Positions 36,518-45,934 of a DNA stretch of 64,000 nt are shown here, piece after piece. The notes under the pieces are model-generated. The model worked only from the letters and a program-made list of their open reading frames with translations. It searched no databases and had not been told where the DNA came from. Numbering within the stretch: position 1 is the first letter of the stretch; each line of letters begins with the position of its first letter. A program made the translations under genes and the position numbers. Source of the stretch: Pseudomonas syringae KCTC 12500 (GTDB taxonomy: Bacteria; Pseudomonadota; Gammaproteobacteria; Pseudomonadales; Pseudomonadaceae); the NCBI RefSeq assembly GCF_000507185.2, contig NZ_AYTM02000001.1:1-64000 (forward strand). Reading direction: 5' to 3'.

Positions 36518-36967
36518 ATGACAGGGATCGGACCGCGGCTTAAAAAGGAACGTTTGCGCCTCAAGCTTTCGCAAAGTGCACTGGGCGCGATAGGTGGCGT
36601 GGAAACCAATGCCCAGGGTAACTACGAAAATGGCGTCCGCTCTCCCCGTGCGGATTATCTGTCCAGCATTTCGAATGCCGGCGTTGATGTTGCCTATGTG
36701 GTCACCGGCCTCAGTGCTACGCGTAATGTCCCCGCTGTCATAACGTCAGACAGCCACAGCTGTGGCCCGCTCAACCGCGTCGTCGAACGCTTGCACGGCA
36801 ACCTGCACGACGTGACCCAGAACCTGTACCACTTCACCCGCCTGATCGAATCGAACGCAGGCGTTGGCAATGTGGACAGCAATCAGCTGGAAAACATCAA
36901 GAACGACGCCGAAGCGATCACCGTCGCCACCGTTCGGCTGATCTACATGACGTCACGAATCAAGTAA
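36518..36967 (+). CDS. XRE-family helix-turn-helix regulator
   Basis: 149 residues with an N-terminal Cro/C1-type HTH (RLKKERLRLKLSQSALGAIG, then QGNYENGVRSPRADYL) and a C-terminal helical part without a known fold. The ATG at 36518 follows GAGGA at 8 bp; an upstream ATG (36443) would add 25 unlikely residues. It sits alone between the pqi operon and a convergent LysR gene. It resembles phage-type repressors of Pseudomonas, but no prophage genes are near. Confidence 0.82.
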   Translation: MTGIGPRLKKERLRLKLSQSALGAIGGVETNAQGNYENGVRSPRADYLSSISNAGVDVAYVVTGLSATRNVPAVITSDSHSCGPLNRVVERLHGNLHDVTQNLYHFTRLIESNAGVGNVDSNQLENIKNDAEAITVATVRLIYMTSRIK

Positions 36968-36997
36968 CGCGCAAGTATCGCGTGCCGCAAAGGTTGC

Positions 36998-37909
36998 TCA
37001 TTGCGCCGCAAACGCCTTGTCCCTGAGTTTGTCCAGCACCAACGCAATGAATGCCGACACCGCTGGCGGCAGATGCTGTCGGCTGGGATAAAGCACATGC
37101 AAACCATGGCTGGTGCGCTGGTACCGGGGCAGTACCGGCACCAGCCGGCCATCCCGCAGATCCGAGCGGATCAGCGTCGCAGGCAACAACGCGATACCAA
37201 GCCCGGCGAGGGTTGCCTTGCGCAGCGCCTGCGCGGTGTTGGCATTAAACCGGCTGGCAATGTGTACCTCATGCATCTTCGTGTCCGGACCGAGCAACCG
37301 CCATGCCGTGACGCCGCCGCGATGCGCTGCACTGACACAGTAATGACTGTGCAGGCTCTGCAGGGAATCAGGCATGCCATGAACGGCAATATAAGCAGGA
37401 CTGGCGACCATCGTGTCATGGCCTTCATCAATCAGTTGCCGCCCGACGTACCCAGAGTCCTGCAAAGGGCCACCCCGAAAGGCGATGTCCAGCCGGTCAG
37501 CGATCAGGTCGGCGTGATCATCACTGAGCACGAACTCCAGTTGAACACGCGGGTAACGGGCAAGAAAACCGGCCACCCAGTCCATCGAGAAAAAGTCGAA
37601 GAAATCAGCCATCGCTGCGATACGCACCAGGCCACTTGGCTCATCGCGCCCAGATGCAAGCTGCTCTGCGGCTTCCATCACCCCGTCGACCGCGCCCACG
37701 CATCGGTCGTAGAACTCCTCTCCAGCCTGAGTGAGCACCAGCTTGCGCGTCGATCGCTGCAACAGTCGCGTGTCCAGTTGCATTTCCAGTTGCTGAACCC
37801 TGCGGCTGATCGTGTTGGACGGCATGCCCAACTGCCTTGCTGCCTGGGCAAAACTGCCGCTGCGCACCACCTGCACGAACAGCGCAACATCGTTGAGATC
37901 GAACGCCAC
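36998..37909 (-). CDS. LysR family transcriptional regulator
   Basis: 303 residues. An N-terminal LysR HTH (VRSGSFAQAARQLGMPSNTI and SRRVQQLE) is followed by a periplasmic-binding-like effector domain starting GLVRIAAM. GTG start at 37909 behind GAGGAA. Divergent from the pirin gene with 112 bp between, so it probably regulates it. The closest subgroup by pattern is the AaeR/PA4203-like group. Confidence 0.9.
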   Translation of the reverse strand: MAFDLNDVALFVQVVRSGSFAQAARQLGMPSNTISRRVQQLEMQLDTRLLQRSTRKLVLTQAGEEFYDRCVGAVDGVMEAAEQLASGRDEPSGLVRIAAMADFFDFFSMDWVAGFLARYPRVQLEFVLSDDHADLIADRLDIAFRGGPLQDSGYVGRQLIDEGHDTMVASPAYIAVHGMPDSLQSLHSHYCVSAAHRGGVTAWRLLGPDTKMHEVHIASRFNANTAQALRKATLAGLGIALLPATLIRSDLRDGRLVPVLPRYQRTSHGLHVLYPSRQHLPPAVSAFIALVLDKLRDKAFAAQ

Positions 37910-38021
37910 GCCAGGATTCCTCGTATTTATGGATCAGTCCAAGCCAACTATACCGACTAATCAAGCAATCCATTGAAGCTTATTATTTGCGCTCAGGCAT
38001 CAAAGCCCAGAGGAGAACGCC

Positions 38022-38858
38022 ATGAACAGCATCGTCAGTATTCAGCCACGCGCCATCGTCCATCGCACTACCGGCAGAACTCGCGGGCCGATCACCCGAC
38101 TGGTGAGCCCGGGCGATCTGGGTCAATTGTTGAAGCCTTTCGTGTTTCTCGATCGAATCTGCTTCACGTCCGAGCCGGGGAAAACGGGATTCGGCATGCA
38201 CCCGCATTCGGGTATCGCTACGCTGACCTACATGATCGAAGGCGAACTCGCCTATGAAGACACCACCGGAAAATCCGGAGTACTGCTCAGCGGCGGTGTG
38301 GAATGGATGAGCGCCGGCAATGGCGTCTGGCATGACGCCCAGCCAGTAAACGGTTCGGCTGTGAGGGGCTTTCAGCTATGGGTCGCACTGCCCGCCGCGC
38401 AGGAAAATGGCCCGGCACAAAGTGTGTACCTGTCGGCAGCGCAGGTTGCGCAACAAGGCCCGGCAAACGTGCTGCTGGGACGCTATGGCAGCGCGAAAAG
38501 CAGCCTGCCAGCACCGGAAGGCATGAATTATCTGGCAGTACAGCTCAAGGATGGCGAGCACTGGCGCTACACACCACCCGCAGGCCATAGCGTGGGCTGG
38601 CTGGCAGTCAACACCGGACAGCTCGACGCAGGCGGTCCGGTCGGCGCGGGTGAACTGGTGATTTTCGAGGAATCGGATCGCCCCATCGACATCGTCGCCA
38701 AGGGTGATACCCACTTCGTACTGGGATCGGCAGTCAAGCACCCGCACGACCTGGTCACAGGCTACTACTCGGTACACACCAGCAAAGCCGCGCTGATTCA
38801 GGGCGAGCTGGAGATAGAACGCATCGGCGCACTGTTGCGCGAGGAAGGCAGGCTCTGA
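38022..38858 (+). CDS. Pirin family protein
   Basis: 278 residues with the bicupin pirin signature. Metal-binding HPHSGIATLTYMIEG (about residues 60-75, two histidines of the site) precedes GGVEWMSAGNGVWHDAQP, which supplies the remaining histidine, and the C-terminal domain has GELVIFEES. Bacterial pirins act as quercetin dioxygenases or bind metabolic enzymes. The ATG at 38022 follows AGAGGAGA. Divergent from a LysR regulator. Confidence 0.92.
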   Translation: MNSIVSIQPRAIVHRTTGRTRGPITRLVSPGDLGQLLKPFVFLDRICFTSEPGKTGFGMHPHSGIATLTYMIEGELAYEDTTGKSGVLLSGGVEWMSAGNGVWHDAQPVNGSAVRGFQLWVALPAAQENGPAQSVYLSAAQVAQQGPANVLLGRYGSAKSSLPAPEGMNYLAVQLKDGEHWRYTPPAGHSVGWLAVNTGQLDAGGPVGAGELVIFEESDRPIDIVAKGDTHFVLGSAVKHPHDLVTGYYSVHTSKAALIQGELEIERIGALLREEGRL

Positions 38859-38882
38859 CTGAGCAGCAGCCTTTAAAACAGC

Positions 38883-38906
38883 CCCACCCGAAAGCATTCA
38901 GGTGGG
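38883..38906 (-). terminator. Terminator between pirin and aldo/keto reductase genes
   Basis: CCCACC/GGTGGG with extra pairs toward the loop; on the minus strand it is followed by GCTGTTTTAA, fitting the end of the leftward reductase gene. Confidence 0.55.
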
Positions 38907-38925
38907 TTGCTCAATAGCTATTCCT

Positions 38926-39789
38926 CTAAGCAACACTATCGAGTTCGGCGAGCAATTCCGGCGCAATCACCAGCTCGCTGGCGGCAAGGTTTTCGCGCAA
39001 ATGAGCGATGGATGAGGTGCCCGGAATCAGCAGAATATTGGGCGCACGTCGCAGCAACCAGGCCAGAGCAACACACAACGGCGAGGCATTCAGCCCAGCG
39101 GCTACTCGGCTCAGGGTTTCCGATTGCAGTGGTGAAAATCCGCCCATCGGGAAGAACGGGACATACGCAATGCCCTGCTCGCCCAGTTCTGCAATCAGCG
39201 GCTCGTCATGGCGATGCGAAAGGTTGTAGTGATTCTGCACGCAGACAATCTCGGCAATCCCCTGCGCCTGCCTGACTTGCCGGGCAGTGACGTTACTGAC
39301 CCCGAGATGACGGATCAGACCCTGGCGCTGCAACTCGGCCAGCACCGTCAACGGTTCCTCGATCGAGGCTTCTGCGGGTGAATGCTGCTCGCCCCATGCC
39401 CGGAAGTTGACCACATCGAGCACCTCCAGCCCGAGGTTCTTCAGGTTGTCGTGAACCGCCGCGGTCAATTGCGCCGGGCTGGATGCAGGATTCCATGAAG
39501 CATCCGCGCCACGCACTGCGCCGACTTTGGTGACGATCAGCAAGTCATCCGCGTAAGGATGCAGCGCTTCGCGAATCAGCGTATTGGTGACATGCGGGCC
39601 GTAAAAGTCTGCGGTATCGATATGGTTGACCCCCAGGGCGAGGGCTTCACGCAATACCGCGATGGCGCCCTGCGGATCTTTTGCAGGACCGAACACGCCA
39701 GGCCCGGCCAGTTGCATCGCGCCATAGCCCATGCGGTTGACGCGATGGCTGCCCAACAGGAACGTACCTGCCTTGTTTGCATGATTCAT
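38926..39789 (-). CDS. Aldo/keto reductase
   Basis: 287-residue NADPH-dependent TIM-barrel reductase of aldehydes and ketones. Catalytic tetrad: aspartate and tyrosine in HIDTADFYGPH, lysine in IVTKVGAVRG; the fourth position (histidine in many members) falls in VVNFRAWGEQ, where no clear histidine is seen. The NADP site includes LLIPGTSSIAHLREN. The ATG at 39789 follows AAGGGG. Divergent from a LysR gene 125 bp away. Confidence 0.9.
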   Translation of the reverse strand: MNHANKAGTFLLGSHRVNRMGYGAMQLAGPGVFGPAKDPQGAIAVLREALALGVNHIDTADFYGPHVTNTLIREALHPYADDLLIVTKVGAVRGADASWNPASSPAQLTAAVHDNLKNLGLEVLDVVNFRAWGEQHSPAEASIEEPLTVLAELQRQGLIRHLGVSNVTARQVRQAQGIAEIVCVQNHYNLSHRHDEPLIAELGEQGIAYVPFFPMGGFSPLQSETLSRVAAGLNASPLCVALAWLLRRAPNILLIPGTSSIAHLRENLAASELVIAPELLAELDSVA

Positions 39790-39914
39790 TTCGTGCCCCT
39801 TGATTCGATATGTGTTCCTCACTATAGGCACTGAGCACTGTATTGATAATCATGCGTAATCGGCACAACCTGTACGCCTGAGCGAACACTGAACAGAGCA
39901 ACGGGGCCACGACA

Positions 39915-40811
39915 ATGACTACCGATATTCAGGACCTGCTGGCCTTCGTCGCCGTGGTCAATGCCAGAGGCTTTCGCGAGGCAGCGCGGCTCAGCGGCAA
40001 ATCCGCCTCCGGCCTCAGCGACGCCATTCGCCGCATGGAAGCGCGGCTTGGGGTGCGGCTGCTGAATCGCACCACTCGCAGCGTGGCTCCGACAGAGGCT
40101 GGCGCCAGGCTTATGGAGCGTATTGTGCCCGCACTGGGCGAAGTGGAGTCGGCCCTGGATGTGGTCAATGACTTTCGCGATCGCCCGTCAGGCACTCTGA
40201 GGCTGAACGTTCCGGTCAGCGCCGCCAGGCTGGTGCTGCCTTCGATCATCACACCGTTCCTGCAGACCTACCCCGACATCCGCCTGGAGGTGGTCACCGA
40301 AGAAAGCTTCGTCGACATGCTTGCAGCCGGATGCGATGCCGGCATTCGCTACGACGAACGCCTGGAGCAGGACATGATCGCGGTGCCCATAGGCCCGAGG
40401 TTCCAGCGTTTTGCAACGGCTGCGTCACCGGCCTATCTGCAGGCCAGAGGACGCCCCGAGCACCCGCGAGATCTGCTCGCGCATGCCTGTCTGCGAGGAA
40501 AATTCCCCAGCGGGGTCATACCGCTGTGGGAATACGAGCGGGACGGCGATATCGTCAAGGTTGACCCCGCAGGCCCTCTCACCGTCAGGATAGGCGGAGC
40601 GTTCGATCTGACTGTACAGGCCGCCATCGACGGGTTGGGCGTTGTCCATCTGTTCGAGGACTGGCTACGCCCTCACCTGGACAGCGGCGCACTGGAACCG
40701 ATACTCGAACCCTGGTGGCAGCGCTTCACCGGGCCGTATCTGTACTACCCGGGGCGCCGCTACCTGCCCTCGCCGCTGAGGGCTTTCATCGACTTTATCA
40801 ATACGCCCTGA
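39915..40811 (+). CDS. LysR family transcriptional regulator
   Basis: 298 residues with a LysR HTH (NARGFREAARLSGKSASGLS, DAIRRMEARLGVRLLNRTTRS in the wing) and an effector domain from GTLRLNVPVSAARLVLP. Divergent from the aldo/keto reductase, which it probably activates. It ends 13 bases before the convergent symporter gene. Confidence 0.92.
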   Translation: MTTDIQDLLAFVAVVNARGFREAARLSGKSASGLSDAIRRMEARLGVRLLNRTTRSVAPTEAGARLMERIVPALGEVESALDVVNDFRDRPSGTLRLNVPVSAARLVLPSIITPFLQTYPDIRLEVVTEESFVDMLAAGCDAGIRYDERLEQDMIAVPIGPRFQRFATAASPAYLQARGRPEHPRDLLAHACLRGKFPSGVIPLWEYERDGDIVKVDPAGPLTVRIGGAFDLTVQAAIDGLGVVHLFEDWLRPHLDSGALEPILEPWWQRFTGPYLYYPGRRYLPSPLRAFIDFINTP

Positions 40812-40824
40812 GCAGCAGGCGGCA

Positions 40825-42354
40825 TCAGCTAATCGCCACAACCGGACCCACGCCACGACGCGCTGGCGCGGCCATGGCGAACAGCTCATCGACGCGTCTG
40901 ACTTCATCCGCACTCGGTTTGATGGCAACGGCACAGGCAACGAAGATGCCCGCATTGAAAATCAGACCGACGATGCCACTGGTCAACGAGCCCAACGCCG
41001 GAATGTCATCCGGGTAGATCGTGGTCAGCACGATGGCGATCACGATCCCCACCAGCATGCCGGCAATCGCGCCCTGCTTGTTGCCATGACGACTGAAGAC
41101 GCCGAAAAACAGCGGCACGGCCAACTGGATGATGCCCTGATAGGAAATCTGCGCCAGCAATTGCAGGCGGGCGTAGTCGAAGGTCAGGTAGGCCAGCAAT
41201 GAGGCCGCCGCAATGAACACCACCATGCCGACCTTGGCGAGAATGGTCTTCTCGCGATCACTGCGTGGCTTGCTCCAGGTCGCCAGGTCATTGGCAAACT
41301 GCGTACCGCACACCTGCACGCAGCCGTCGACATGGCCGATACTGGCCGCCAGTACGATCATGATTGCTACGCCAAGCAGCCATGGCCCGCCGATATCGAA
41401 CAACGACAGGAACCAGCCGTGTTGCGGATGAGCCGCGACATTGGGGTCCTGGCTGATTGCTGCGGCGAAGAGCATCAGAATGCCGTAGAAGCCGCCGACC
41501 AGCAGAATGGTCAGCAGCGTGCCCTTCTTTACCGAGCGCACGCCGCTGGCGGTATAGATGCGCTGAAAGCTCATCGGCCAGCACATCGAGCCGATCACGC
41601 CGGTAAAGATCAGGCTGAACATGTACATCGGGCCATAGGTACTGCCTGCTCCGCCGGGGATTACCAGCATGCTGGCGGGCAGCTGCGACAGGTTGCTGAA
41701 CGAGGCCTGCGCGCCGAACAGCAGGAAGATGCACAGCGCAGCGCAAAGCACGTAGGCAATCAGTCCCTGATACATGTCAGTCATGATCAGGCCGCGCATG
41801 CCCATGCTCACCGTCCAGTACTGACGAATCAGGATCACCGCCACGCCGACCAACAGGCAGGTGATCACCCCCCAACGACCGAAGCTGGCGAACTGGAAAA
41901 GCGTCGCGAGGGCCTGAATCCCCATCACCACCCACGGGAATACCGAGATGATGCCGATGATCGAAGCAATGCGTTTGACCACGGGACTGTTGAAGCGCAT
42001 GCCCAGCAAATCCGGTTGGGTGGTCAGGTTGAAGCGCTTGCCCCAGGTCCAGGCGCGATTGGCCATCAGGTACATCGCGGTCACGCCCAGCGTGGCGTAA
42101 ACCATGCCGTAAAAGCCCAGCGCGCCACCGACCGACAAGGCGAAGAACGCCGTGAACGTTGCGCCCGGCCACCAGGAGTTGGTGTAGCACATGGCGATGA
42201 ACCACGGCCCGTAAGAGCGACCGCCCACCGCGTAATCGGAAAAGCTCTCGCTCTTGCGGTTCGTCGCGTAAAGCACTGCAATCATGCCCGCCAGAAATAC
42301 GCCGATCAGGCCGAAGGTGATGTAAAGATCCGAAACCATAGTGGTACTGATCAT
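40825..42354 (-). CDS. Sodium:solute symporter (SSS family)
   Basis: 509 residues with about thirteen transmembrane helices. Signatures include FSDYAVGGRSYGPWF near the N terminus and MYQGLIAYVLCAALCIFL, as in SSS-family transporters for amino acids, pantothenate or polyols coupled to Na+. ATG at 42354 behind GAGGGGGA, overlapping the stop of the DUF3311-like gene (ATGA). It is last in the amidase-to-symporter operon, and should bring in the compound that the other enzymes degrade. Confidence 0.92.
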   Translation of the reverse strand: MISTTMVSDLYITFGLIGVFLAGMIAVLYATNRKSESFSDYAVGGRSYGPWFIAMCYTNSWWPGATFTAFFALSVGGALGFYGMVYATLGVTAMYLMANRAWTWGKRFNLTTQPDLLGMRFNSPVVKRIASIIGIISVFPWVVMGIQALATLFQFASFGRWGVITCLLVGVAVILIRQYWTVSMGMRGLIMTDMYQGLIAYVLCAALCIFLLFGAQASFSNLSQLPASMLVIPGGAGSTYGPMYMFSLIFTGVIGSMCWPMSFQRIYTASGVRSVKKGTLLTILLVGGFYGILMLFAAAISQDPNVAAHPQHGWFLSLFDIGGPWLLGVAIMIVLAASIGHVDGCVQVCGTQFANDLATWSKPRSDREKTILAKVGMVVFIAAASLLAYLTFDYARLQLLAQISYQGIIQLAVPLFFGVFSRHGNKQGAIAGMLVGIVIAIVLTTIYPDDIPALGSLTSGIVGLIFNAGIFVACAVAIKPSADEVRRVDELFAMAAPARRGVGPVVAIS

Positions 42355-42611
42355 TGCCCGTCCCCCTCTTGTGGAATTTCACCCAGCAGCGACTCGACCA
42401 CGTAGAGCATCCACAGGCCCAGCCCCATGAGCACCGCGATCAGAATCCAGTAGAAGATCGGCAGCGGAATGCCCAACACCAGCACGGCGCTGCCGCTGAC
42501 CTTGAGGTAAAACGGCGGAAACAGCGCCATCATCAACAGCGCGAAGAAGTACAGGCCAAACACCAGATTCTTCAGGCGGCCGGGGGTAGAAAGGGACGGA
42601 ACGTTACTCAT
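42351..42611 (-). CDS. DUF3311-like small membrane protein, symporter partner
   Basis: 86 residues with two transmembrane helices (LVFGLYFFALLMMALFPPFY and IFYWILIAVLMGLGLWMLYV). Small proteins of this type lie directly upstream of SSS symporters in many bacteria, as here, and probably form part of the transporter. The ATG at 42611 follows AAGGAG. The stop overlaps the symporter start by four bases. Confidence 0.85.
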   Translation of the reverse strand: MSNVPSLSTPGRLKNLVFGLYFFALLMMALFPPFYLKVSGSAVLVLGIPLPIFYWILIAVLMGLGLWMLYVVESLLGEIPQEGDGQ

Positions 42612-42757
42612 GGAGTGCTCCTTGAATTTCAGGATCTGGCTATGGATAAGTGATCGGATAAAACTCAAGCAGTGAAAGAAACACGCGGTTACCCGCTACT
42701 TTTTTATTATTGAAATACGTGTCTTACGTGTTCGAAGGCGCGCCGGACGAGATCGAC

Positions 42758-43693
42758 TCAGACCTGCCGCAGCCAGGTTTCCCATTGCGAATCATTGATG
42801 ATGCTGCGCGCGCGCATGTGCTTCCAGGTGCCGTACTTGTAGAAGTCGAAGTCCAGTTGCGACACCGCGTGCTGCACCATCGCCCAGGTCGACCATTTGA
42901 TGTCGGCCAAGGCTTTGTTGAGCTTGATCCGCGCTACGGTTTGCGCGCTGACCTGGCCGAAGTAATCCTCGATCAGCGCCAGCTCCATGTCGTCGCTGAA
43001 AAACATCTCGCCAAACCACAGCGCCAATTCGTAATGGCGGTCGTTGTTGGAGGCATACTCGAAATCCACCAGACGAATCTGGCGATCCGCGTTGAGCATG
43101 AAGTTGCCTGCCAGCGTGTCGTTCATGCACGGCGCAAGATCGATCCCGGAAGCTTGCAGCGCCGCTTTCGCGCGCTGGTATTGCAGGCACAACCAATCGT
43201 CATCCTGAGGCTTGATGCCCTTCAGTTCAGCCACCTGGCTCTGATGCTCGGCGATCATGTCGAATACGGTCTTGGTCTGTTGCAGCAACGGTTGATCGTT
43301 GAATGCCTTGAGCCCGTGCAGGGCACTGTGGCGTATGTCGCGCTGCAGAAAGTCATGGTTGGACGACGCCCGCCAGCCCTCCATGAACTCGAACACCTCG
43401 ACACCAAAGGCTTCGAGGAAGGCGAAAACCGGTGCGCCATAACCGGTTTGCGCAGCCTTCACACTGGCCTCGTGGGCGGTGTGACGGTCGATGAACATCT
43501 CTGTGCCGACGCCTGGCACCTTGAAGAAGTACGCCGTGTCGGCGCCCTCGACCTCGACCCGCCAATTAGTGTTGGAGATGCCGCCACTGACAGGCTCGTA
43601 GCCAACGCGGCGGCCCTGCCAGCTGTCGATGCTGCGCACGGCGGCTTCCAGTTGTCGCTCCTGGGTACTGACCGACTGCCCTAACGTTTTCAT
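42758..43693 (-). CDS. Choline/ethanolamine-kinase-like phosphotransferase (B)
   Basis: 311 residues of the APH/choline kinase fold: SGGISNTNWRVEV (nucleotide loop), YFFKVPG (lysine), the catalytic-loop region CMNDTLAGNFML and Mg-binding VDFEYASNNDRHYE. The Brenner motif, usually HNDxxxxN, has methionine in place of the first histidine, while the aspartate and asparagine remain. It phosphorylates a hydroxyl on a small amino-alcohol-like substrate by analogy. The start overlaps the stop of the preceding kinase gene (ATGA). Confidence 0.85.
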   Translation of the reverse strand: MKTLGQSVSTQERQLEAAVRSIDSWQGRRVGYEPVSGGISNTNWRVEVEGADTAYFFKVPGVGTEMFIDRHTAHEASVKAAQTGYGAPVFAFLEAFGVEVFEFMEGWRASSNHDFLQRDIRHSALHGLKAFNDQPLLQQTKTVFDMIAEHQSQVAELKGIKPQDDDWLCLQYQRAKAALQASGIDLAPCMNDTLAGNFMLNADRQIRLVDFEYASNNDRHYELALWFGEMFFSDDMELALIEDYFGQVSAQTVARIKLNKALADIKWSTWAMVQHAVSQLDFDFYKYGTWKHMRARSIINDSQWETWLRQV

Positions 43694-44643
43694 GCTCTAC
43701 CCTCCTGAACCTGACGCATCCAGCCTTCCAGCCGCGGGTCCTGAACGCATTGTCGGCAACGCAACAGCGTCCATTGCCCGACCTTGGAAAACTCCAGTGG
43801 CCGCGAGGACGTGGTACCGGCCCAAAGCCCCCACAGGGTCCAGTACCAGTCGTTGATCAGCGCATACAGACGGCACACCGCGTAGTCGATTTCCAGGCAT
43901 TGCCCGGCCCACGTGCTGATCCCCTCGCGCCACTGACGCTCGAACGAATAAAGCTCATTGAGGGTAATCGCCACGTCGTACCACGGATCCATGCAGCCAC
44001 CGTAGTCAAAATCCACCAGACGCAACTGGCCTTCGCTGGACACCATGACGTTGCTGGACACACCGTCGCCGTGCAGCGGAGCCGCTTGCACGGATCGGCT
44101 CTGCAGCGCCTGCCAGGCCATGTCGACGCAACGGTCGATCCATTGATGCTCGGCAGGTAGCGCAACGTTATCGTGCTCGCACAGTGTGCGCAGGCGCTGG
44201 ATATCCGCCATCGGCGAGCGCACCACATCAGGCACAGGTCCGGCATGCACCTGCCGTTTGAGTGCCCACAGCGCTTGAAGCCGGCCGGGTGCGAGCAGAT
44301 CGTCGAGCCGCGCAGCTCGCCAGTCGACACCCAGGTCCTCGAAGATCAGCACGCCATTGGCCTGGTCTGCGCCAAGCAGGCGCGGTGCCGCCGCGCTACG
44401 GCCGGCAGATTCGCTGGCCTGGGCTACGTTATCGAAATCGATCAGTGGCGCCATGTCGGCATGCAGAACCTTGGCGTAGCAACCGCCCTGCGCGCTGCTG
44501 ACCCGAAAGCCGGCCCACTCGGTCGACAATCTCGAAGGCGAGGCCACGCCCTGCGTCACGTTCTCGATCTCGGCGTCTGCCGCGAACCCGCAAGATGCCA
44601 ATGCGCTGCGCAGGCGTGTGGTCAAGTCGTCGGCATATGACAT
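43690..44643 (-). CDS. APH-family phosphotransferase (A)
   Basis: 317 residues with the same fold: VLIFEDLGVDW as hinge, catalytic loop PLHGDGVSSNVMVSS (HGD...N intact) and Mg site LRLVDFDYGGCMDPWYDVA. The ATG at 44643 follows TGAGGGG; the frame opens six codons upstream. It lies 10 bp after the amidohydrolase gene and is translationally coupled to kinase B. The two kinases share only the fold and may form a heterodimer or act on different substrates of one pathway. Confidence 0.85.
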   Translation of the reverse strand: MSYADDLTTRLRSALASCGFAADAEIENVTQGVASPSRLSTEWAGFRVSSAQGGCYAKVLHADMAPLIDFDNVAQASESAGRSAAAPRLLGADQANGVLIFEDLGVDWRAARLDDLLAPGRLQALWALKRQVHAGPVPDVVRSPMADIQRLRTLCEHDNVALPAEHQWIDRCVDMAWQALQSRSVQAAPLHGDGVSSNVMVSSEGQLRLVDFDYGGCMDPWYDVAITLNELYSFERQWREGISTWAGQCLEIDYAVCRLYALINDWYWTLWGLWAGTTSSRPLEFSKVGQWTLLRCRQCVQDPRLEGWMRQVQEGRA

Positions 44644-44653
44644 GGTCAGCCCC

Positions 44654-45934
44654 TCAACCAAATGACGCGGATGAGGTGCAAGCCCGATGCAGCAGACCGG
44701 TCAGCATGCGTAAACCGTTGTGCATGTCCTGATCGCTGGTGTATTCGGCCTCGTTATGGGAAACGCCATTGCTGCTGGGGATGAACAGCAGGCACACGGG
44801 ATAGCGCCTGTTCAGACTGATCGCGTCGTGACCGGCCACGGTCATGCTGTCGGTGGTCGACAAACCCAGCTCGGCGCCTACGCCGTACGCCAATGCAGCG
44901 AACCCGTCATGCAGCCTGGCAGGTGAGCGCAGCACGCTGCTTTCCACTTCATACGATGTCATGGTCTTGTCGGCGATCGCACGCAGCGTTGCATCCAGGC
45001 GTTCCGAGGCAGCACTCAGCAGATCGACATCGCGGGAGCGGTACTCGATCAGCAGCGAAACGCGCGAAGGCACCACGTTGGGCGAATTGGGGTAGACCTC
45101 GATCCGCCCTACCGAGCTGTGCATCTGCACGCCGTGCTGCAAGGCCTCGTCATGCACCGCAGTGATGGTGTGTGCGGCGGCCAGCAACGCATCCCGACGG
45201 GCAGGCATGGGTGTAGGGCCCGTGTGATTCTGCTCGCCGTCGAAACGCACTCGCCGCTTCAGGGCGGCCCAGGTCTCGCGCACCACGCCGATGGCGGTCT
45301 GGCTGCTTTCCAGGCCTGCGCCCTGCTCGACATGAATTTCGACATACCCGGCAATGTTCAAATCAACCCGGTCGTTGCCAAGATAACCGATGGCCTGCAG
45401 GGCGTCCTTGAGACGGATGCCGTCGCCATCGCGGCTTTCCCAGGCGTCGTCCAGCGTCAAGGCACCGGTGAACACACTACTGCCGATCAGGCTCGGCTGA
45501 AAGCGCGCGCCCTCTTCGTTGGTCCAATTGACCACTGCCAGATTGCAGCGCGGGACTTCGCCACGCTCAAGCAATTGTCGCACCAGGCTGGACACCGCCA
45601 CGGCACCGGCAAGCACGCCGTACACGCCATCGAAACGCCCGGCACTCGGCTGGCTGTCCAGGTGTGAACCGCAGAGCAGATAAGGCGCGTCGGGATCAAA
45701 GATCATGAGGCCGAACAGGTTGCCCACCGCGTCGATGCGTACTTCGAAGCCGTGCGCTTCGAGCCAGTCCCGAAACAGGTCACGTACCTGACCGTCTTCA
45801 GCCGAGGCCGCCAGCCGATGCAGGCCTCCGGCTGGAGTCGCACCGATGGCCGAGCTTTGCCGAAACACTGCTTCGAACGCTGCCAGATCAGTTGCGCTCG
45901 GCTCGATCAGCTCAGGAATAGAGGGTGTCGACAT
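44654..45934 (-). CDS. M20-type Zn hydrolase (allantoate amidohydrolase / N-carbamoyl-L-amino-acid hydrolase family)
   Basis: 426 residues. Metal-binding and substrate motifs are LCGSHLDSQPSAGRFDGVYG (about 90-110), NWTNEEGARFQPSL (about 135), and HVEQGAGLESSQ; the family is that of AllC and hydantoin-pathway carbamoylases, which cleave ureido or amide C-N bonds. The ATG at 45934 follows GGAGA and lies inside the end of the deoR-like gene (23-bp overlap). The context with an amidase points to stepwise hydrolysis of a nitrogen compound. Confidence 0.9.
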   Translation of the reverse strand: MSTPSIPELIEPSATDLAAFEAVFRQSSAIGATPAGGLHRLAASAEDGQVRDLFRDWLEAHGFEVRIDAVGNLFGLMIFDPDAPYLLCGSHLDSQPSAGRFDGVYGVLAGAVAVSSLVRQLLERGEVPRCNLAVVNWTNEEGARFQPSLIGSSVFTGALTLDDAWESRDGDGIRLKDALQAIGYLGNDRVDLNIAGYVEIHVEQGAGLESSQTAIGVVRETWAALKRRVRFDGEQNHTGPTPMPARRDALLAAAHTITAVHDEALQHGVQMHSSVGRIEVYPNSPNVVPSRVSLLIEYRSRDVDLLSAASERLDATLRAIADKTMTSYEVESSVLRSPARLHDGFAALAYGVGAELGLSTTDSMTVAGHDAISLNRRYPVCLLFIPSSNGVSHNEAEYTSDQDMHNGLRMLTGLLHRACTSSASFG

